Positions 19,766 to 29,565 of a stretch of DNA of 64,000 nucleotides are shown in pieces. Where the stretch lies: NCBI GenBank assembly GCA_030710605.1, contig CP092863.1, positions 120,385,586-120,449,585 on the forward strand. The letters are read 5' to 3'. The translations under genes were made by a program, and so were the position numbers. This DNA is from Cordylochernes scorpioides. Taxonomy: Eukaryota; Arthropoda; Arachnida; Pseudoscorpiones; Chernetidae. A model generated the notes under the pieces. The model ran no database searches. It had not been told where the DNA came from and was given only the letters and a program-made list of their open reading frames with translations. Position 1 is the stretch's first letter, and each line of letters opens with the position of its first letter.

Positions 19766-19986
19766 TGTCGCATACCTCGACATATTTGCATGGTATTGTT
19801 TTATTTTGTATATTCTGTATATTTGCATATTTACTTTTTGTTTTTTAAAAAGGATGGTTGATTTTGCATGTCCGCAAAAAGCGCGAGGTATAAAATATAG
19901 GTCAAGAGAATAATAAAGTAGAGTTCTGTTGATTAGAATCTTTTAGTGTTTCTTTAAAACTAGTTCTTATATTGGGAACTCGATAA
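19766..19986 (+). repeat. gypsy 3' LTR
   Basis: 221 bp, no difference found from the 5' LTR. It is followed by the target duplicate TATT and then by the interrupted AT-rich repeat. Confidence 0.93.
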
Positions 19987-20675
19987 TATTATATTTTATA
20001 TTTGAACGATAGGCTCATTATTTCTTTATACCGTTATTATACCGTTATATTATATATATTAAGGCGTTTTCACGTGTAAAGGAAAAAACAGGAGTTAAAG
20101 TCCAAGTCATCAATACACCATCTCAAGGACGCCTTTTGCCGGACAGTGACAAAGTATTCACAAAAAATATTGTCAATAAGAACATTCTATAAAATTAAAT
20201 ATTTCCTTTTAATTTTCTACTAACAAAACATCTATTCGTCTGCAATGCAAACATCTTAATTAAAAAAAATTGCTTTAGTAATTTTTAATTGTTATTTTCA
20301 TTGCATATTTATGATATGGGTTCATTCAAAAAACTTTTACCGCAGTTTAGAATATATATCTGTTTTCTATATCTATTATCTATTTACTTATATATTCACT
20401 GGCCGTGTGACCATTTAGAACCTTGCGGAAAATTATAGGGTCATTTTTTTGTGATTTTTTTTTTGTTTCGATTATATTGAAAAAAAAAAAACGATATGGT
20501 GCCTTTAAAAAATTATCTTTATTACTATGCAGTTTTCTATTTAGTCAATATACCTAAGTTCATGTTGCAAATATAATTATCTCTATCGATTTAGTAGGTG
20601 AAATGCAAAAAAAAAAAATCGACATGATGAAATCTTTATGAAAATTCACATTTTTATTTTTATATTTTCAAGACA
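19987..20675. other. AT-rich repeat remnant and unassigned sequence
   Basis: 19987-20060 is the right part of the AT-rich host repeat (GAACGATAGGCTCATT, ACCGTTATTATACC). 20061-20675 holds long T and A runs and one TTCGTCTGC motif (20235-20243) but no gene. Confidence 0.5.
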
Positions 20676-20885
20676 CACACAGTTTGGGGCGGGACGTTTC
20701 ACAAGAGAGACATCCACGGCGCCAATTTATAATTGTAACGAATAGTATTTTAATTAAAACATTTTAAAAACACACAGTTTGGAACGGGACGTTTCACAAG
20801 AGTGACATCCATGGCGCCAATTTATAATAACCTTTATAATAGTATTTAAATTAAAACGTTTTTAAAATATATACGCACTCGGGTA
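20676..20885 (+). repeat. 95-bp tandem duplication, Helitron-associated repeat
   Basis: Two copies with a 95-bp period (starting at AGTTTGG, 20681 and 20776) contain GGGACGTTTCACAAGAG and GGCGCCAATTTATAAT. The segment GGCGCCAATTTATAATTGTA plus ACGAATAGTATT reappears inverted at 63795-63835 beside the Helitron-like end, so this is probably the body of the same family. Confidence 0.55.
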
Positions 20886-20889
20886 ATAT

Positions 20890-21072
20890 TTGTATAATAA
20901 CCTCTAATTAAGTTAACAAAACGATGGTTAAGCACAGCATCAATTAGTTTTCTCCATAGTTATGAGTGGGGCACTGTGTATCGAAAGCCTTTTTCAAATC
21001 CACTAACAACATGTTGCTTTTTCTTCTCTTTAGACTTAGGATGATTTGAATCAAGGATAAAATAGTGATCTA
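20890..21072 (-). pseudogene. LINE reverse transcriptase fragment, downstream part
   Basis: The minus strand encodes a segment with I-L-S-L-I-Q-I-I-L-S followed by L-L-V-D-L-K-K-A-F-D-T, matching the conserved RT motif (V/L-D-x-x-K-A-F-D) that carries the first catalytic aspartate. A stop follows after the motif. It belongs together with 22376-22520: the mariner insertion separates the two, and about ten residues between them are not represented. Confidence 0.7.
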
Positions 21073-22371
21073 GGTGTGTTCAAAAATTATCGCGACTTTT
21101 GAATTTTCGCGGGTTACGTATATTCGAATTTCGATCTTTCTGTTGCTTTATGTTGGTACTCATGTCTCTCACTTATGCCGAGAAGCTCGGCCATTTTGAA
21201 TGTTCAATTAATTGTTGACAGCTGCTTTGCTTGCAGGTGTTTTGGATCGTCTTCGATTTTTACCTATTAAAAAAATGGATCAAAGAACCTGTATCAAATT
21301 TTGTGTGAAAAACGAAATTAAGTGCGCGGATGCATTCCGAATGTTGACTGTGGCATACGGAGAAGCTACCTTGGACCGAAGCAGCGTTTATCGGTGGTAC
21401 AAAATGTTCTCAGGAGGCCGAGAAGATGTGAACGACGAAGAGCGTGCCGGACGCCCGAGCACTTCAACAACAGACGAAAAAATTAATGAAGCGGAGAAAA
21501 TGATATTGGCCAATCGTCGAATCACCGTTAGAGAAGTTGCTGAGGACCTAAACATATCGATTGGCTCGTGCCATCCGATTTTTATCAATGATTCGGGCAT
21601 GAGACGGGTCGCCGTGAAATTCGTACCAAAATTGCTCAATTGCGACCAAAAACAGCATCGCATGAACATTGCTAATGAGATGTTGGACTCTGTCCGCGAC
21701 GACCCAAATTTGCTCCAGAGGGTCATAACTGGTGACGAAGCGTGGGTTTATGGTTATGACGTGGAAACCAAAGCCCAATCATCTCAATGGAAGCTGCCGC
21801 ACGAACCAAGACCGAAAAAAGCGCGCCAAGTTCGGTCGAATGTGAAAGTTTTGCTAACAGTTTTCTTCGATTGCAGGGGCGTGGTGCAGCATGAGTTCTT
21901 GCCACAGGGTAGGAAGGTCAATAAGGAATATTACCTGCAAGTTATGCGCAATTTGCGGAAGCAATCCGCTAGAAACGCCCGGATTTGTGGAAGAACAAAA
22001 ATTGGCTTTTGCACCACGATAACGCCCCTGCTCACACATCGTTGCTTGTGCGCGACTTTTTGGCCAAAAACAACACACTAATGATGCCGCAGCCACCGTA
22101 TTCCCCAGATCTAGCCCCCTGTGACTTTTTCTTGTTCCCTAAACTGAAGAGGCCCATGAAAGGACGACGTTACGCTACGCTTGACGAGATAAAGACGGCA
22201 TCGAAGGAGGAGCTGAAAAAGATTTTAAAAAATGATTTTTTGAAGCGCTTCGAAGATTGGAAAAACCGTTGGCACAAGTGTATAATATCTCATGGGGATT
22301 ACTTTGAAGGGGACAAAATAGGTATTCATGAATAAATAAATAAGTTTTGAAAACACAAAAGTCGCGATACT
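21073..22371 (+). mobile_element. mariner transposon inserted in LINE RT fragment
   Basis: The left end GGTGTGTTCAAAAATTATCG follows a TA. Inverted repeats TCGCGACTTTTG...TTTTC (left) and the complement at 22340-22371 (right) bracket a transposase gene. The outermost bases of the right repeat are missing, so no TA is visible there. Size of about 1.3 kb is typical of mariner. Confidence 0.9.
21275..22335 (+). pseudogene. mariner transposase, one frameshift
   Basis: From M-D-Q-R-T-C (21275) the frame runs about 230 codons through the N-terminal paired helix-turn-helix DNA-binding region (about residues 1-110), then reaches T-G-D-E-A-W with the first catalytic aspartate. The frame shifts at about 21975-21985. 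The rest continues from 21985 to 22335 in another frame with H-H-D-N-A-P-A-H (second aspartate), Y-S-P-D-L-A-P-C-D-F-F (third aspartate, 34-residue spacing as in D,D34D mariners) and the C-terminal G-D-Y-F-E block. All three catalytic residues are present. The only visible defect is the frame change, so decay is recent. Transposase would bind the terminal repeats and perform cut-and-paste at TA. Confidence 0.9.
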
Positions 22372-22375
22372 GAAT

Positions 22376-22520
22376 CCCGCCAGGAACAATCTCTTTCCTT
22401 CTATCCAGCTGCTTAGACGAGATTCGAGGATTGATGTGAATAGTTTTGCTAGATTACTTAAGAGTGCGATGCATCGATAGTTAGAGGGATCGTCTTGATC
22501 ACCATTCTTAAAAATAAATA
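22376..22520 (-). pseudogene. LINE reverse transcriptase fragment, upstream part
   Basis: The minus strand translates to a run with D-P-S-N-Y-R-C-I-A-L-L-S-N-L followed by S-R-L-S-S-W and F-L-A-G-F. This is the typical LINE RT segment (N-Y-R-P-I-S-L-L ... F-Q-x-G-F) located just upstream of the D-x-x-K-A-F-D motif. It shows the mariner landed inside an already truncated LINE. Confidence 0.75.
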
Positions 22521-22554
22521 AATTTATATATATATATACATTATTTTAAAATGC

Positions 22555-22830
22555 TTATTTTCGATCATATAATTTTTATTTTCCAATATTTCTTATGGCA
22601 ACTCGCCAAACTTCTTCGGGGAACAAGATTGTATTTGAGATGCTCGCGTATCAATTCACGAGTATGTAAAACTGCTATAAAATTTAAAATATATAAAACC
22701 TACAACTTATTGTACATACTCGAGAATTAATACGCGAGTATCTCAAAAACACAATCTTGTTCACCGAAGAAGTTTGTCGAGTTGCCACATACGAAATATT
22801 GGAAAAAGAAATATATATGATCGAAAATAA
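22555..22830. mobile_element. Foldback element
   Basis: The left arm (about 22555-22660) and right arm (about 22720-22828) are inverted copies: CAACTCGCCAAACTTCTTCG against CGAAGAAGTTTGTCGAGTTG and ACTCGCG against CGCGAGT. The outer parts share TTTCGATCATAT in opposite orientation. The centre of about 60 bp is AT-rich. No protein and no clear hammerhead core. Confidence 0.75.
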
Positions 22831-23432
22831 ACATTTTTAATAATTGAATATATGGATAGCTCAATTTTCAAACAAATTTATATTTTTGTCGGCTCTTCAA
22901 GTCCTCAATACGTAATTAATCTGGCTAAAATTTCAACAGGACATACAATTAAGTTTGGAAGTGAATTTTGTCGCATTTTTTTTTAACCAATAAAAATAAA
23001 ATTAATCAAGTACTGGGCAAAAAAAATGTTTTTTTTATCGGAAAATGATGACAATTTTTTTATATCATGTTTAATTGCAATGATTTTCTTTATTTAATAA
23101 ATATCTGAAAATGAACACCAATCTTCAGTACCGATATCTCCGGGTATCGTAACTCTGAGAGCTGATGTAGTGTACCAAAAGAATTCAGGATTTCGGGAAT
23201 TTTTTGGCATCTCTTGTTGATCATTTTAAAATTTATTCCTTTTTCTTTGTAATAGTTTTAAATTTCGAAATTTTGGATGACACTATTACTTTTATATGAA
23301 AAAAATAGACACTACACTTTCTTCCAATGAACATTTTGAAATAATAATAATAACCTTGTTTTTATCAAAAAGATTTTCTAAAAAATATAGATATTTATGG
23401 CGAGATATAAGGTCAACAATGGGGCTGTAAAA
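22831..23432. other. No gene seen
   Basis: AT-rich with homopolymer runs. At 23120-23180 slightly richer sequence (CGATATCTCCGGGTATCG) without a frame. Confidence 0.4.
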
Positions 23433-24510
23433 TTACATTATTAGTCCCAGAGTCGCTGTCGTTTCATAAAGTTTTTGCTCACCTCCAGCCTCCCATAGAA
23501 CCACCAGCCACCCACCATGACCACCTCCCCCGACCCCACGAACTCCCCCCATCCCCAACCAATAGTCCCCAGCACCATGGAGGTCCCACCAACCACCAGC
23601 AGGCAGGGGGGCAGAAACATCGCCCCCCACATCACCATCTGCACTCAGCTCCGGGTCAAACGGTTCAGTGCAGAGGAAGCCCCCAAGAAGATCCGAACCA
23701 AATCGTGGGAGATGATGCCCGAGGACAGCCTCTTCGTAGCGGGGGAGGAAAAAAAACCCTCCCCCTCTCCCCCCGCTCCGACCCCCAAGAAGAGGCTGCG
23801 ACATTTCTTCGTGTGCGGAAGGAGAAGGAGATACAGCCCAAGCAACACCATTGGGCTTCTCCGGGCGGCGGCCAAGATGCTCCATCAAGTCGAGCTGGAG
23901 CAAGCTCGCGAGGAGGCGGCCGGAGAAATGGCCGTCCGGCGAGAATGGCGGCGCAGGAGGGAGGCGATGTCCTCCTCCGAGATAGAGCTCCGCCAACTCG
24001 AATCGGAGGAGTGACATGGTGGTTGAGGTGAGTTTCTACTACTGGGGTTGAGCAGGCTAGAGAGACTAATGCTGAGTGTGTGTTGTGTAGGAGGCTCCTG
24101 TGAAACGCCAACATCCTCACAGGAGCTCCTGTCACGTGGGGGCCAGACAATCCGCCCCACCGTGCTGCCCCCCGTGGCAGATAAACCCTCAGCCACCTCC
24201 TCCTTCCTGGCGCCCCACCGGCCGTCTCTCGCCCGCTCCAGCTCCCCGCCGCCCCCTTCCGCACATCCTCGGGCATCATCGGCTTCCTCTGCCTGGACCC
24301 CGGGGCTGCAGATGGTGCCTGCGGCCTCCATGGTGCCCCCATCCCCAACCCATTCCTTCGCCCCGTCCCTCCATCTCCCATCCCTTCTCCACCCCGGTCC
24401 TCCACCCATCACATCCTGTCCCCTCCCCATCCCGGCTCCCCTAACCTCCCGCGGCAGCGACGGGTCCCCCCTCCCCTACCATCTCCCCCTACCCTGGCCA
24501 AAAAAAAAAA
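23433..24510 (+). other. GC-rich island with overlapping ORFs, possible retrocopy
   Basis: About 1.1 kb of GC-rich DNA in an AT-rich region, ending in a poly-A-like tract (CCAAAAAAAAAATAAAAAG). The plus strand has frames of 165 codons (23517-24014) and 157 codons (24048-24521), and the minus strand is open in several frames too, as expected from low stop frequency in GC-rich sequence. The 165-codon frame has a basic, then acidic C-terminal third (K-K-R-L-R, R-R-E-W-R-R-R-R-E) that could form a coiled coil. The second frame is proline/serine-rich. I do not recognise either. The terminal A-run and abrupt composition change suggest reverse-transcribed origin, with transcription in plus direction, but it could also be a host CpG-rich exon. 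Confidence 0.35.
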
Positions 24511-24551
24511 TAAAAAGATAAAAAATATATATAAAACTTTAATTATTACAT

Positions 24552-24733
24552 ATACACTAGAACCACCCTGTAAAGAACCCTTTATTGCATAGCTAAACTG
24601 TCCTTTAAGGAGAGCTGTCCTCTTACCAGAAAGTTACTAAATAGTAAAAATGGTAATTTTGCAAATGAAAACGGTTCTTTGTAGAGAGCTGTTTTCTAGC
24701 GCGAGTCTCCTCTCATGTAGATTCTATTGTGTA
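24552..24733. mobile_element. pogo-type MITE
   Basis: Ends ACACTAGAAC and its complement GATTCTATTGTGT frame about 180 bp with the interior phrases CTTTAAGGAGAGCTGTCCTC and TCTCCTCTCATG. A diverged relative lies at 39604-39782 (ACAGTAGAAC / GTTCTATTGTA), with fragments at 34560-34700, 37747-37795 and 44870-44925. TA flanks and CAGTAGAACC-like tips are typical of pogo/Tigger-derived MITEs. Confidence 0.7.
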
Positions 24734-25189
24734 TTATGTATTTGAAAGAAAAAAAATGCTTTTTATAATAATGTATGCCAGTAAAACAGAACTCTAAATC
24801 AGATCTGATCTGGTCAGCTACTCAACTTGTATTTGTAACACTGTTTGTATTCTATTTTAACACACTCTTTATATATACCACAATTCCATTGACCACTAAT
24901 TTCAATAATTGGGATCACTAATAATTATGACTGCTGATAACTGGTCAAATAAATGTGTGCGTTACACTTTTTGATTGGTGCACTATGACGTTGATTCGTT
25001 TAGATTAAAATGGTCTCAAGCAAAGGTGATAATATATATTTAAAGAGGATCAACTTTATATTGGGGTGGTTCGTTTGATTTTGAAAAATTATTCAATTAT
25101 TCATTCGTGATATTTTAATTTATTAAGGATAAATATAAATATTAATAAAATGTTACAAATTAAATATTTAGTAAAAAAGAAGTTGAAAA
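24734..25189. other. No gene seen
   Basis: AT-rich, no repeat family recognised. Confidence 0.4.
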
Positions 25190-25450
25190 ATGTTTGATTC
25201 AAATGGATGGATGGGAAAGAATGTCCGCCTGTGATGGCCGTCGATTTCGAACGTACCCTCGCCCGTGCTTCCCACGTGACCACCGCCGCCGCGCATGCGC
25301 GCCGACCTTGGCGTCACCGCCGTCAGGATGGTGGTGGTTGAAAGGCCGTTCAAACTGTTTTCTTTTCTTCTCGCGCGGGCGTGCCTTGCCTCTCGCAGAC
25401 CACGTGAGGCCCAGCGCAAATTACCTTTCACTAACATTCCTCCCACCAAT
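25190..25450. promoter_or_regulatory. CpG-rich promoter-like block
   Basis: CpG-dense 260 bp containing CGCGCATGCGCG (about 25288-25300), a perfect NRF-1-type palindrome, two CACGTG/CACGTGA E-boxes (about 25272 and 25400) and GGCGTCACCGCC. Frames of 80-90 codons are open on both strands only because of composition. It resembles a CpG-rich housekeeping promoter, but no clear first exon is visible on either side. It might belong to the GC island at 23.4-24.5 kb read in the minus direction. Confidence 0.4.
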
Positions 25451-25535
25451 TTAATTGATATAAATTAAAGTCTAATACTATATTTTCTTGGCTATAGTAG
25501 AGGCTAATCTAAATTTGTTTTATTTCTAATGGAAA

Positions 25536-25800
25536 AAGTCGCTGTACTGGACGAAGAAAAACTCCCGATGATGTCTTCACTCTTGCGACTCTAACTTGTC
25601 CATCGGCCCCAGGTAGCACCTCCTCCACTTTTCCTAATGGCCATGAAATCCTTCTCCTTTTTTTTTTTTTTTGTTGAAGTGTGTGACGACTGCCTTTCTC
25701 AGTTCACTATTGACTTCTTCGATTGACTCCTTTTCTACAGACTGTGTCCAAAATTGTTCTTCTTTCTTAAGCCAAACTGGTCCCTCCCACCATCTAGTGT
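25536..25800 (-). pseudogene. BEL/Pao retrotransposon pol C-terminal remnant
   Basis: The minus strand has R-W-W-E-G-P-V-W-L-K-K near 25765-25800 and, after an internal rearrangement with a poly-A run at 25657-25672, W-P-L-G-K-V-E-E-V, G-A-D-G-Q-V-R-V and T-S-S-G-V-F-L-R-P-V. These are the two conserved blocks of the C-terminal end of BEL/Pao pol: the W-x-G-P-x-W-L segment in the integrase region and the domain with the W-P...R-V-x-x-V-R-T end. The sequence between them is mostly deleted. It is a dead fragment with no LTR nearby. Confidence 0.75.
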
Positions 25801-25864
25801 AAATATAATGCTATTTACACATAGTAAAACAGAGATGTCGAAAATCGTGATGAAAAACAAAATA

Positions 25865-26165
25865 AAAGGTGCATCTTCTGATCGTGCAACTAAAAATTGC
25901 TGATAGCTTGCGCCATCTATCGGAATAAATATCAACATTTTTTTTTTTTTTTGTATTATTCCAAAATTGACCCAATACCTTTTTTTTTATTATTAAGAAA
26001 GTTAATTATGTACGAGTTTCGGGCTGTTGGCCCTCATCAGCATGGTACAAGCTGTACCTCAGCGACCAACAAAGTTGGTCTTGGGAACATCCTAAATAAT
26101 CATGAAACGGGTATTTAGGGCGGAAAGGTGTGAGAACGCCAAACTATGTGAAAACATAGTATAAA
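25865..26165 (-). mobile_element. Retrozyme-like element, subfamily A, minus-strand copy
   Basis: Diverged single copy of the unit at 15036. The 3' tail (TGATCGTGCAACT, TTGCTGATAGCTTGCGCCAT) is at 25872-25935, a T/A-rich expansion lies in the middle, then the ribozyme at 26005-26046 and the head (CATGAAACGGGTATTTAGGG in plus reading). Confidence 0.8.
26005..26046 (-). ncRNA. Hammerhead ribozyme, degenerate
   Basis: CTGATGA (26034-26040), stem II GGGC (26030-26033) / GCCC (26021-26024) and GAAA (26017-26020) are intact. Stem III is ACTCGT, with A at the cleavage position. Stem I is reduced to about 3 pairs. The catalytic core is preserved, but low activity is expected. Confidence 0.65.
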
Positions 26166-26600
26166 ACTTGAATTGTACTTGAATATGATGGGTATATTAA
26201 GAAAAGAGGCATTTTCCAATTATTATTATTATTATTATTATTATTAAAAGAGAAGAAAGAAATATTTCAAGCAAATAGTAACCAGAATTCAATAATTGAA
26301 TAAAATTAGGCTTAATAAAGGAACAAATTTGCTTAACAATAAATTTGTTGCGCAATTACTATTAGTGATACTATTTGAATATATGATAATAAGAGGCTAT
26401 ATAATAAATGTGTATACTGAGAAAATACCTTTCTTTTATTTAGTTATCCTAAATCCCAAGCTTTCGGACATGGCTCTTCTTCAAGTGTTGCGTAAAATAT
26501 AACTATACGAATAGAGGGGCTTTATAAGTATAACTGCTATAATTTGTTCATTAATATAACTCTATATTCAATTAGATGTAAAAAAGCATCAATAGAAAAA
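26166..26600. other. Unassigned, with (ATT)n run and a GAAAGCTT relic
   Basis: An (ATT)n microsatellite of about 9 units lies at 26218-26246. At 26455-26490 the minus strand reads TTGAAGA, GAGCCATGTCC, GAAAGCTTG, a degenerate hammerhead-like relic of the family at 4195-4555. Confidence 0.45.
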
Positions 26601-26916
26601 TACACTAATGAACAAAACTTAATAAAATGGAAGGTATTTGATGTCGCCGGTCGTCAGTTTTTTTTTTTAAGGCTGTTCACACTTGGTTATCTCGTGCGTA
26701 TTCAATAAAGGTCACTGTAATATCTTTCAGAGTTATTGTCTCAATCCCAATATACATGCTAAAAGGTACAACTTCCTTAAGTTTTGTCCATGAGTGTATA
26801 TTGGTTATCTCGTGTGTCTTCAATAAAGGTCACTGTAATATATTTCAGAGTTATTGTCTCAATCCCGATATACATGCTAAAAGGTACAACTTCCTTAAGT
26901 TTTGTCCATGAGTGTT
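26601..26916 (-). mobile_element. Tc1-like MITE with two 118-bp units
   Basis: It has the non-repeated end (TACACTAATGAACAAAAC, GCCGGTCGTC), then two copies of the internal 118-bp unit, closing with TTTTGTCCATGAGTG. Confidence 0.85.
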
Positions 26917-26999
26917 ATACGTAATCAAGCCATTATAGACGAAATTATCTTTTGAAAAAAGGAAAACTTCTTTCTGATAATGCTGTTCTCTATGCTTAT

Positions 27000-27235
27000 G
27001 TCCATAGTGAGCTTACATATTAAAACCATTTCTGAGATTCCACCCTTCAGTGTAACATATATAAGTAGAATGATCCAATACAGTATTAGGGCTCTAAGAA
27101 GCTGTCTGGTAGATTAAATTGGCAAAACCGCTGGGAGGGTTCACCGCTGATGAGCCAAGACCTCCCAATATTTTCATATCAATAAGGATAGTATAAAGTT
27201 TGTTTTATTTGTAAATGAACTATTTAGGCCTAATT
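27000..27235 (+). repeat. Dispersed repeat P with upstream segment
   Basis: The upstream part (CTTATGTCCATAGTGAGC, TTTCTGAGATTCCACCCTTC, CAATACAGTATTAGGGCTC) is shared with 34130-34250 and 35210-35310. The core at 27118-27170 reads GGCAAAACCGCTGGGAGGG then CGCTGATGAGCC and CCTCCCA. Confidence 0.7.
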
Positions 27236-27269
27236 GTATCTGTTATGTATATAAATCGCTCGTTATTGC

Positions 27270-27420
27270 AACATGTCTAGAGAAAATTGTCAGGTGGATA
27301 ATCAGGAAAGATAACACTCAAAACACACACAATACGCTTATCATCAAACAGCTTGAGGAGCATGGATTCATGTAATTTGTGTATTTTTTGCACAAGGGGA
27401 TAAAAAACTAAGAAACACAC
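27270..27420 (+). pseudogene. LINE pol C-terminal tail
   Basis: Encodes about 35 residues ending E-E-H-G-F-M-stop, preceded by V-R-W-I-I-R-K-D. Its 3' flank TTGCACAAGGGGAT also follows the LINE fragment at 8640-8960, so both are tails of related LINEs. Confidence 0.5.
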
Positions 27421-28489
27421 ACACAATACCCTTAAATTTATTTATTAAAAAACAAATTGAAACATATATATGAAAAATAGAAAAATGGTCAGGTGTCGAT
27501 ATTTAAAAAAAAAGCATACTCTGAACATTCAAATTGGCTGAATATCATGAAACAATACTAAATAACCGTTTAGTTGAGTTTTGTTCCACTAGATAAAACT
27601 GTGTCATCTAAAATTCTTATGTGAGCGGGATGGATATGCCTCTTTTTGTTTTCAATATTTATTTGGTGTTAAAACCCCCAGGATATTGGAGTCACCATAT
27701 ACAGAAGTCACCAACTACCCGGTCTACCTTTTGGTTTATTTACAAAACCTGAAGATAAATTAATGAAATACATCTCCTGATCTGAAAGTTACTGATTGCT
27801 TGCACCTTCTATCGGAATAAATCATTAACAACTATCAGATAAACGTATAGAAAAGAAGGAAGAATTCTTTTTTCTTTCAAAATATTTGAAGAGTTGCAAA
27901 ATGTTTCAATATATCTTTTAAGTAAATAAATTTATCTATTTTTTGTGAAAAAAAAACAATTTAAAAAATATCATTGAAATAGATAATATATATATACATA
28001 AAGAATAAATATATATATACTCTATCAAAAATAATTTATTTAAAAAATATATCATTATATCATTGAGAAATAAGAAACTACTCGGAGACCAATAAAAAAA
28101 AACGTCTAAAAATATTAATAAATAAAAAAACGAAAGTAAATTTTAAAAAATTTATATTCTCCATTCCATTTCTAGTGCTATTATCGTTTTTTTTTCCAAC
28201 GGGAATATTATTGTTATTAATTTTATATCGTTGACATTTTTATGGTCCAATCGTAGAAAACTATTTGGCACGCCTGCTGGTTTCACTGTGACCCAATCGG
28301 TTTTCTAATTTACTTTTTTTTTACATTTCGGGCTACTTAAAATTGTTACTTTAAATTTTTTTAGAAATTATTATTCGAGTAGAGAGAGAAACTGAAACTG
28401 TTTTTTTTAAAACTATTTCTTAACTATTACTGGAATAAACATCACTCGATATCTATATATATGTGATTTTGACACTATAAACATTTACA
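27421..28489. other. No gene seen; two retrozyme-tail fragments
   Basis: 27530-27650 and 27770-27830 contain short tails of the hammerhead element family (TTCCACTAGAT, CACCTTCTATCGGAATAAAT). The rest is strongly AT-rich. Confidence 0.45.
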
Positions 28490-28525
28490 CTCATGGACAA
28501 TACTTAAGGAAGTTGTACCTTTTAT
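28490..28525 (+). mobile_element. Tc1-like MITE end cut by the assembly gap
   Basis: ACTCATGGACAATACTTAAG runs into the N-gap after ACCTTTTAT, so the gap probably hides further 118-bp units. Confidence 0.7.
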
Positions 28526-28625
28526 NNNNNNNNNNNNNNNNNNNNNNNNNNNNNNNNNNNNNNNNNNNNNNNNNNNNNNNNNNNNNNNNNNNNNNNNNNN
28601 NNNNNNNNNNNNNNNNNNNNNNNNN
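28526..28625. other. Assembly gap of 100 N
   Basis: Exactly 100 N of unknown true size. The left flank is the start of a 118-bp repeat unit. Confidence 0.99.
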
Positions 28626-28874
28626 TATAGACTTGTATGTAACTAAGTTACAATTGTAAAGGTTTGTTATAACATCCTTTTGTTTATTTACACTAGAATT
28701 GATGTCGCAGTATTTCTTTATCAAATTTTATATATCTATTTATATGAATATTAATATTAATAAATAGGAGTTATTTTGGGTCCAAATAAAATATTTTTAT
28801 TATTATAAAATATAAATATTTCGTGAAGCTGTACACCTATCTTTTCATTGGGGTCTATCTTTATTTGTACAATA
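28626..28874. other. No gene seen
   Basis: AT-rich spacer between the gap and the next MITE. Confidence 0.4.
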
Positions 28875-29198
28875 TACACTCATGGACAAAACTTAAGGAA
28901 GTTGTACCTTTCATCATGTATATCGGGATTGAGACAATAACTCTGAAAGATATTACAGTGACCTTTATTGAAGACACACGAGATAACCAATATACACTCA
29001 TGGACAAAACTTAAGGAAGTTGTACCTTTCAGCATGTATATCGGGATTGAGACAATAACTCTGAAAGATATTACAGTGACCTTTATTGAAGACACACGAG
29101 ATAACTAAGTGTGAACAGCTTCTGTCTACTTAAAAAATAAACAGACGACTAGCGACATCAAAGACTTTCCACTTCCAAAAGTTTTGTCTATGAATGTA
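28875..29198 (+). mobile_element. Tc1-like MITE with two 118-bp units
   Basis: Two tandem units (starts 28875 and 28993) followed by the non-repeated end and a terminal complement (TTTTGTCTATGAATGTA). It is complete at both ends. Confidence 0.85.
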
Positions 29199-29249
29199 TA
29201 TTGTTTTGAAAATAGACCAATCCATAAATAAATCATTAAATAAAAAGGC

Positions 29250-29565
29250 ATATATTGGATCAAAATATCATTTATTTTACCAATATTTCAGTTGGCTGAA
29301 CGCCAACCTTTATCAAGGTGTTATAACATATTAATGTGTGTCAACAACAAACTCAGCGCCACATAACGTCAATAATATATTTTTTTAAATAGAAGTTTTA
29401 AAAATATATTTTTATTTAAACTTAATTCTATTGACGTTATGTGGCGCTGAGTTTGTTGTTGACACACATTAATATGTTATAACACCTTGATAAAGGTTGT
29501 CGTTCAGCCAACTGAAATATTGGTAAAATAAATGATATTTTGATCCAATATATGCCTTTTTATTT
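29250..29565. mobile_element. Foldback element, GAAATATT family
   Basis: Nearly perfect inverted repeat with arms of about 150 bp (GGCATATATTGGATCAAAAT at the left, complement at the right) and an AT-rich centre at 29370-29420. Each arm carries TTGATAA, a strong stem (GTTGGC/GCCAAC) and GAAATATTGG, which copies hammerhead order with stem I ACC/GGT and palindromic stem III ATAT, but with C3 and G8 of the core replaced. Partial copies: 51997-52125 and 62938-63020. Confidence 0.75.

Larger units (their letters stand above)
15635..19986 (+). mobile_element. Ty3/gypsy LTR retrotransposon, young full-length copy
   Basis: Two 221-bp LTRs (15635-15855 and 19766-19986) appear identical over their whole length and are flanked by a TATT duplication (15631-15634 and 19987-19990). 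Internal order is gag, protease, then RT-RNase H-integrase, typical of Ty3/gypsy. All catalytic residues checked are present. The only irregularities are two frame changes, one of which has the signature of a programmed -1 shift. Identical LTRs indicate very recent insertion. It disrupts the end of the retrozyme dimer region or the AT-rich repeat beside it. Confidence 0.95.

Noticed and set aside
23433..24430. Minus-strand ORFs of 181-246 codons in the GC island
   Set aside because: Open mainly because of GC-rich composition; the plus-strand poly-A-like end argues for plus orientation. No domain seen.
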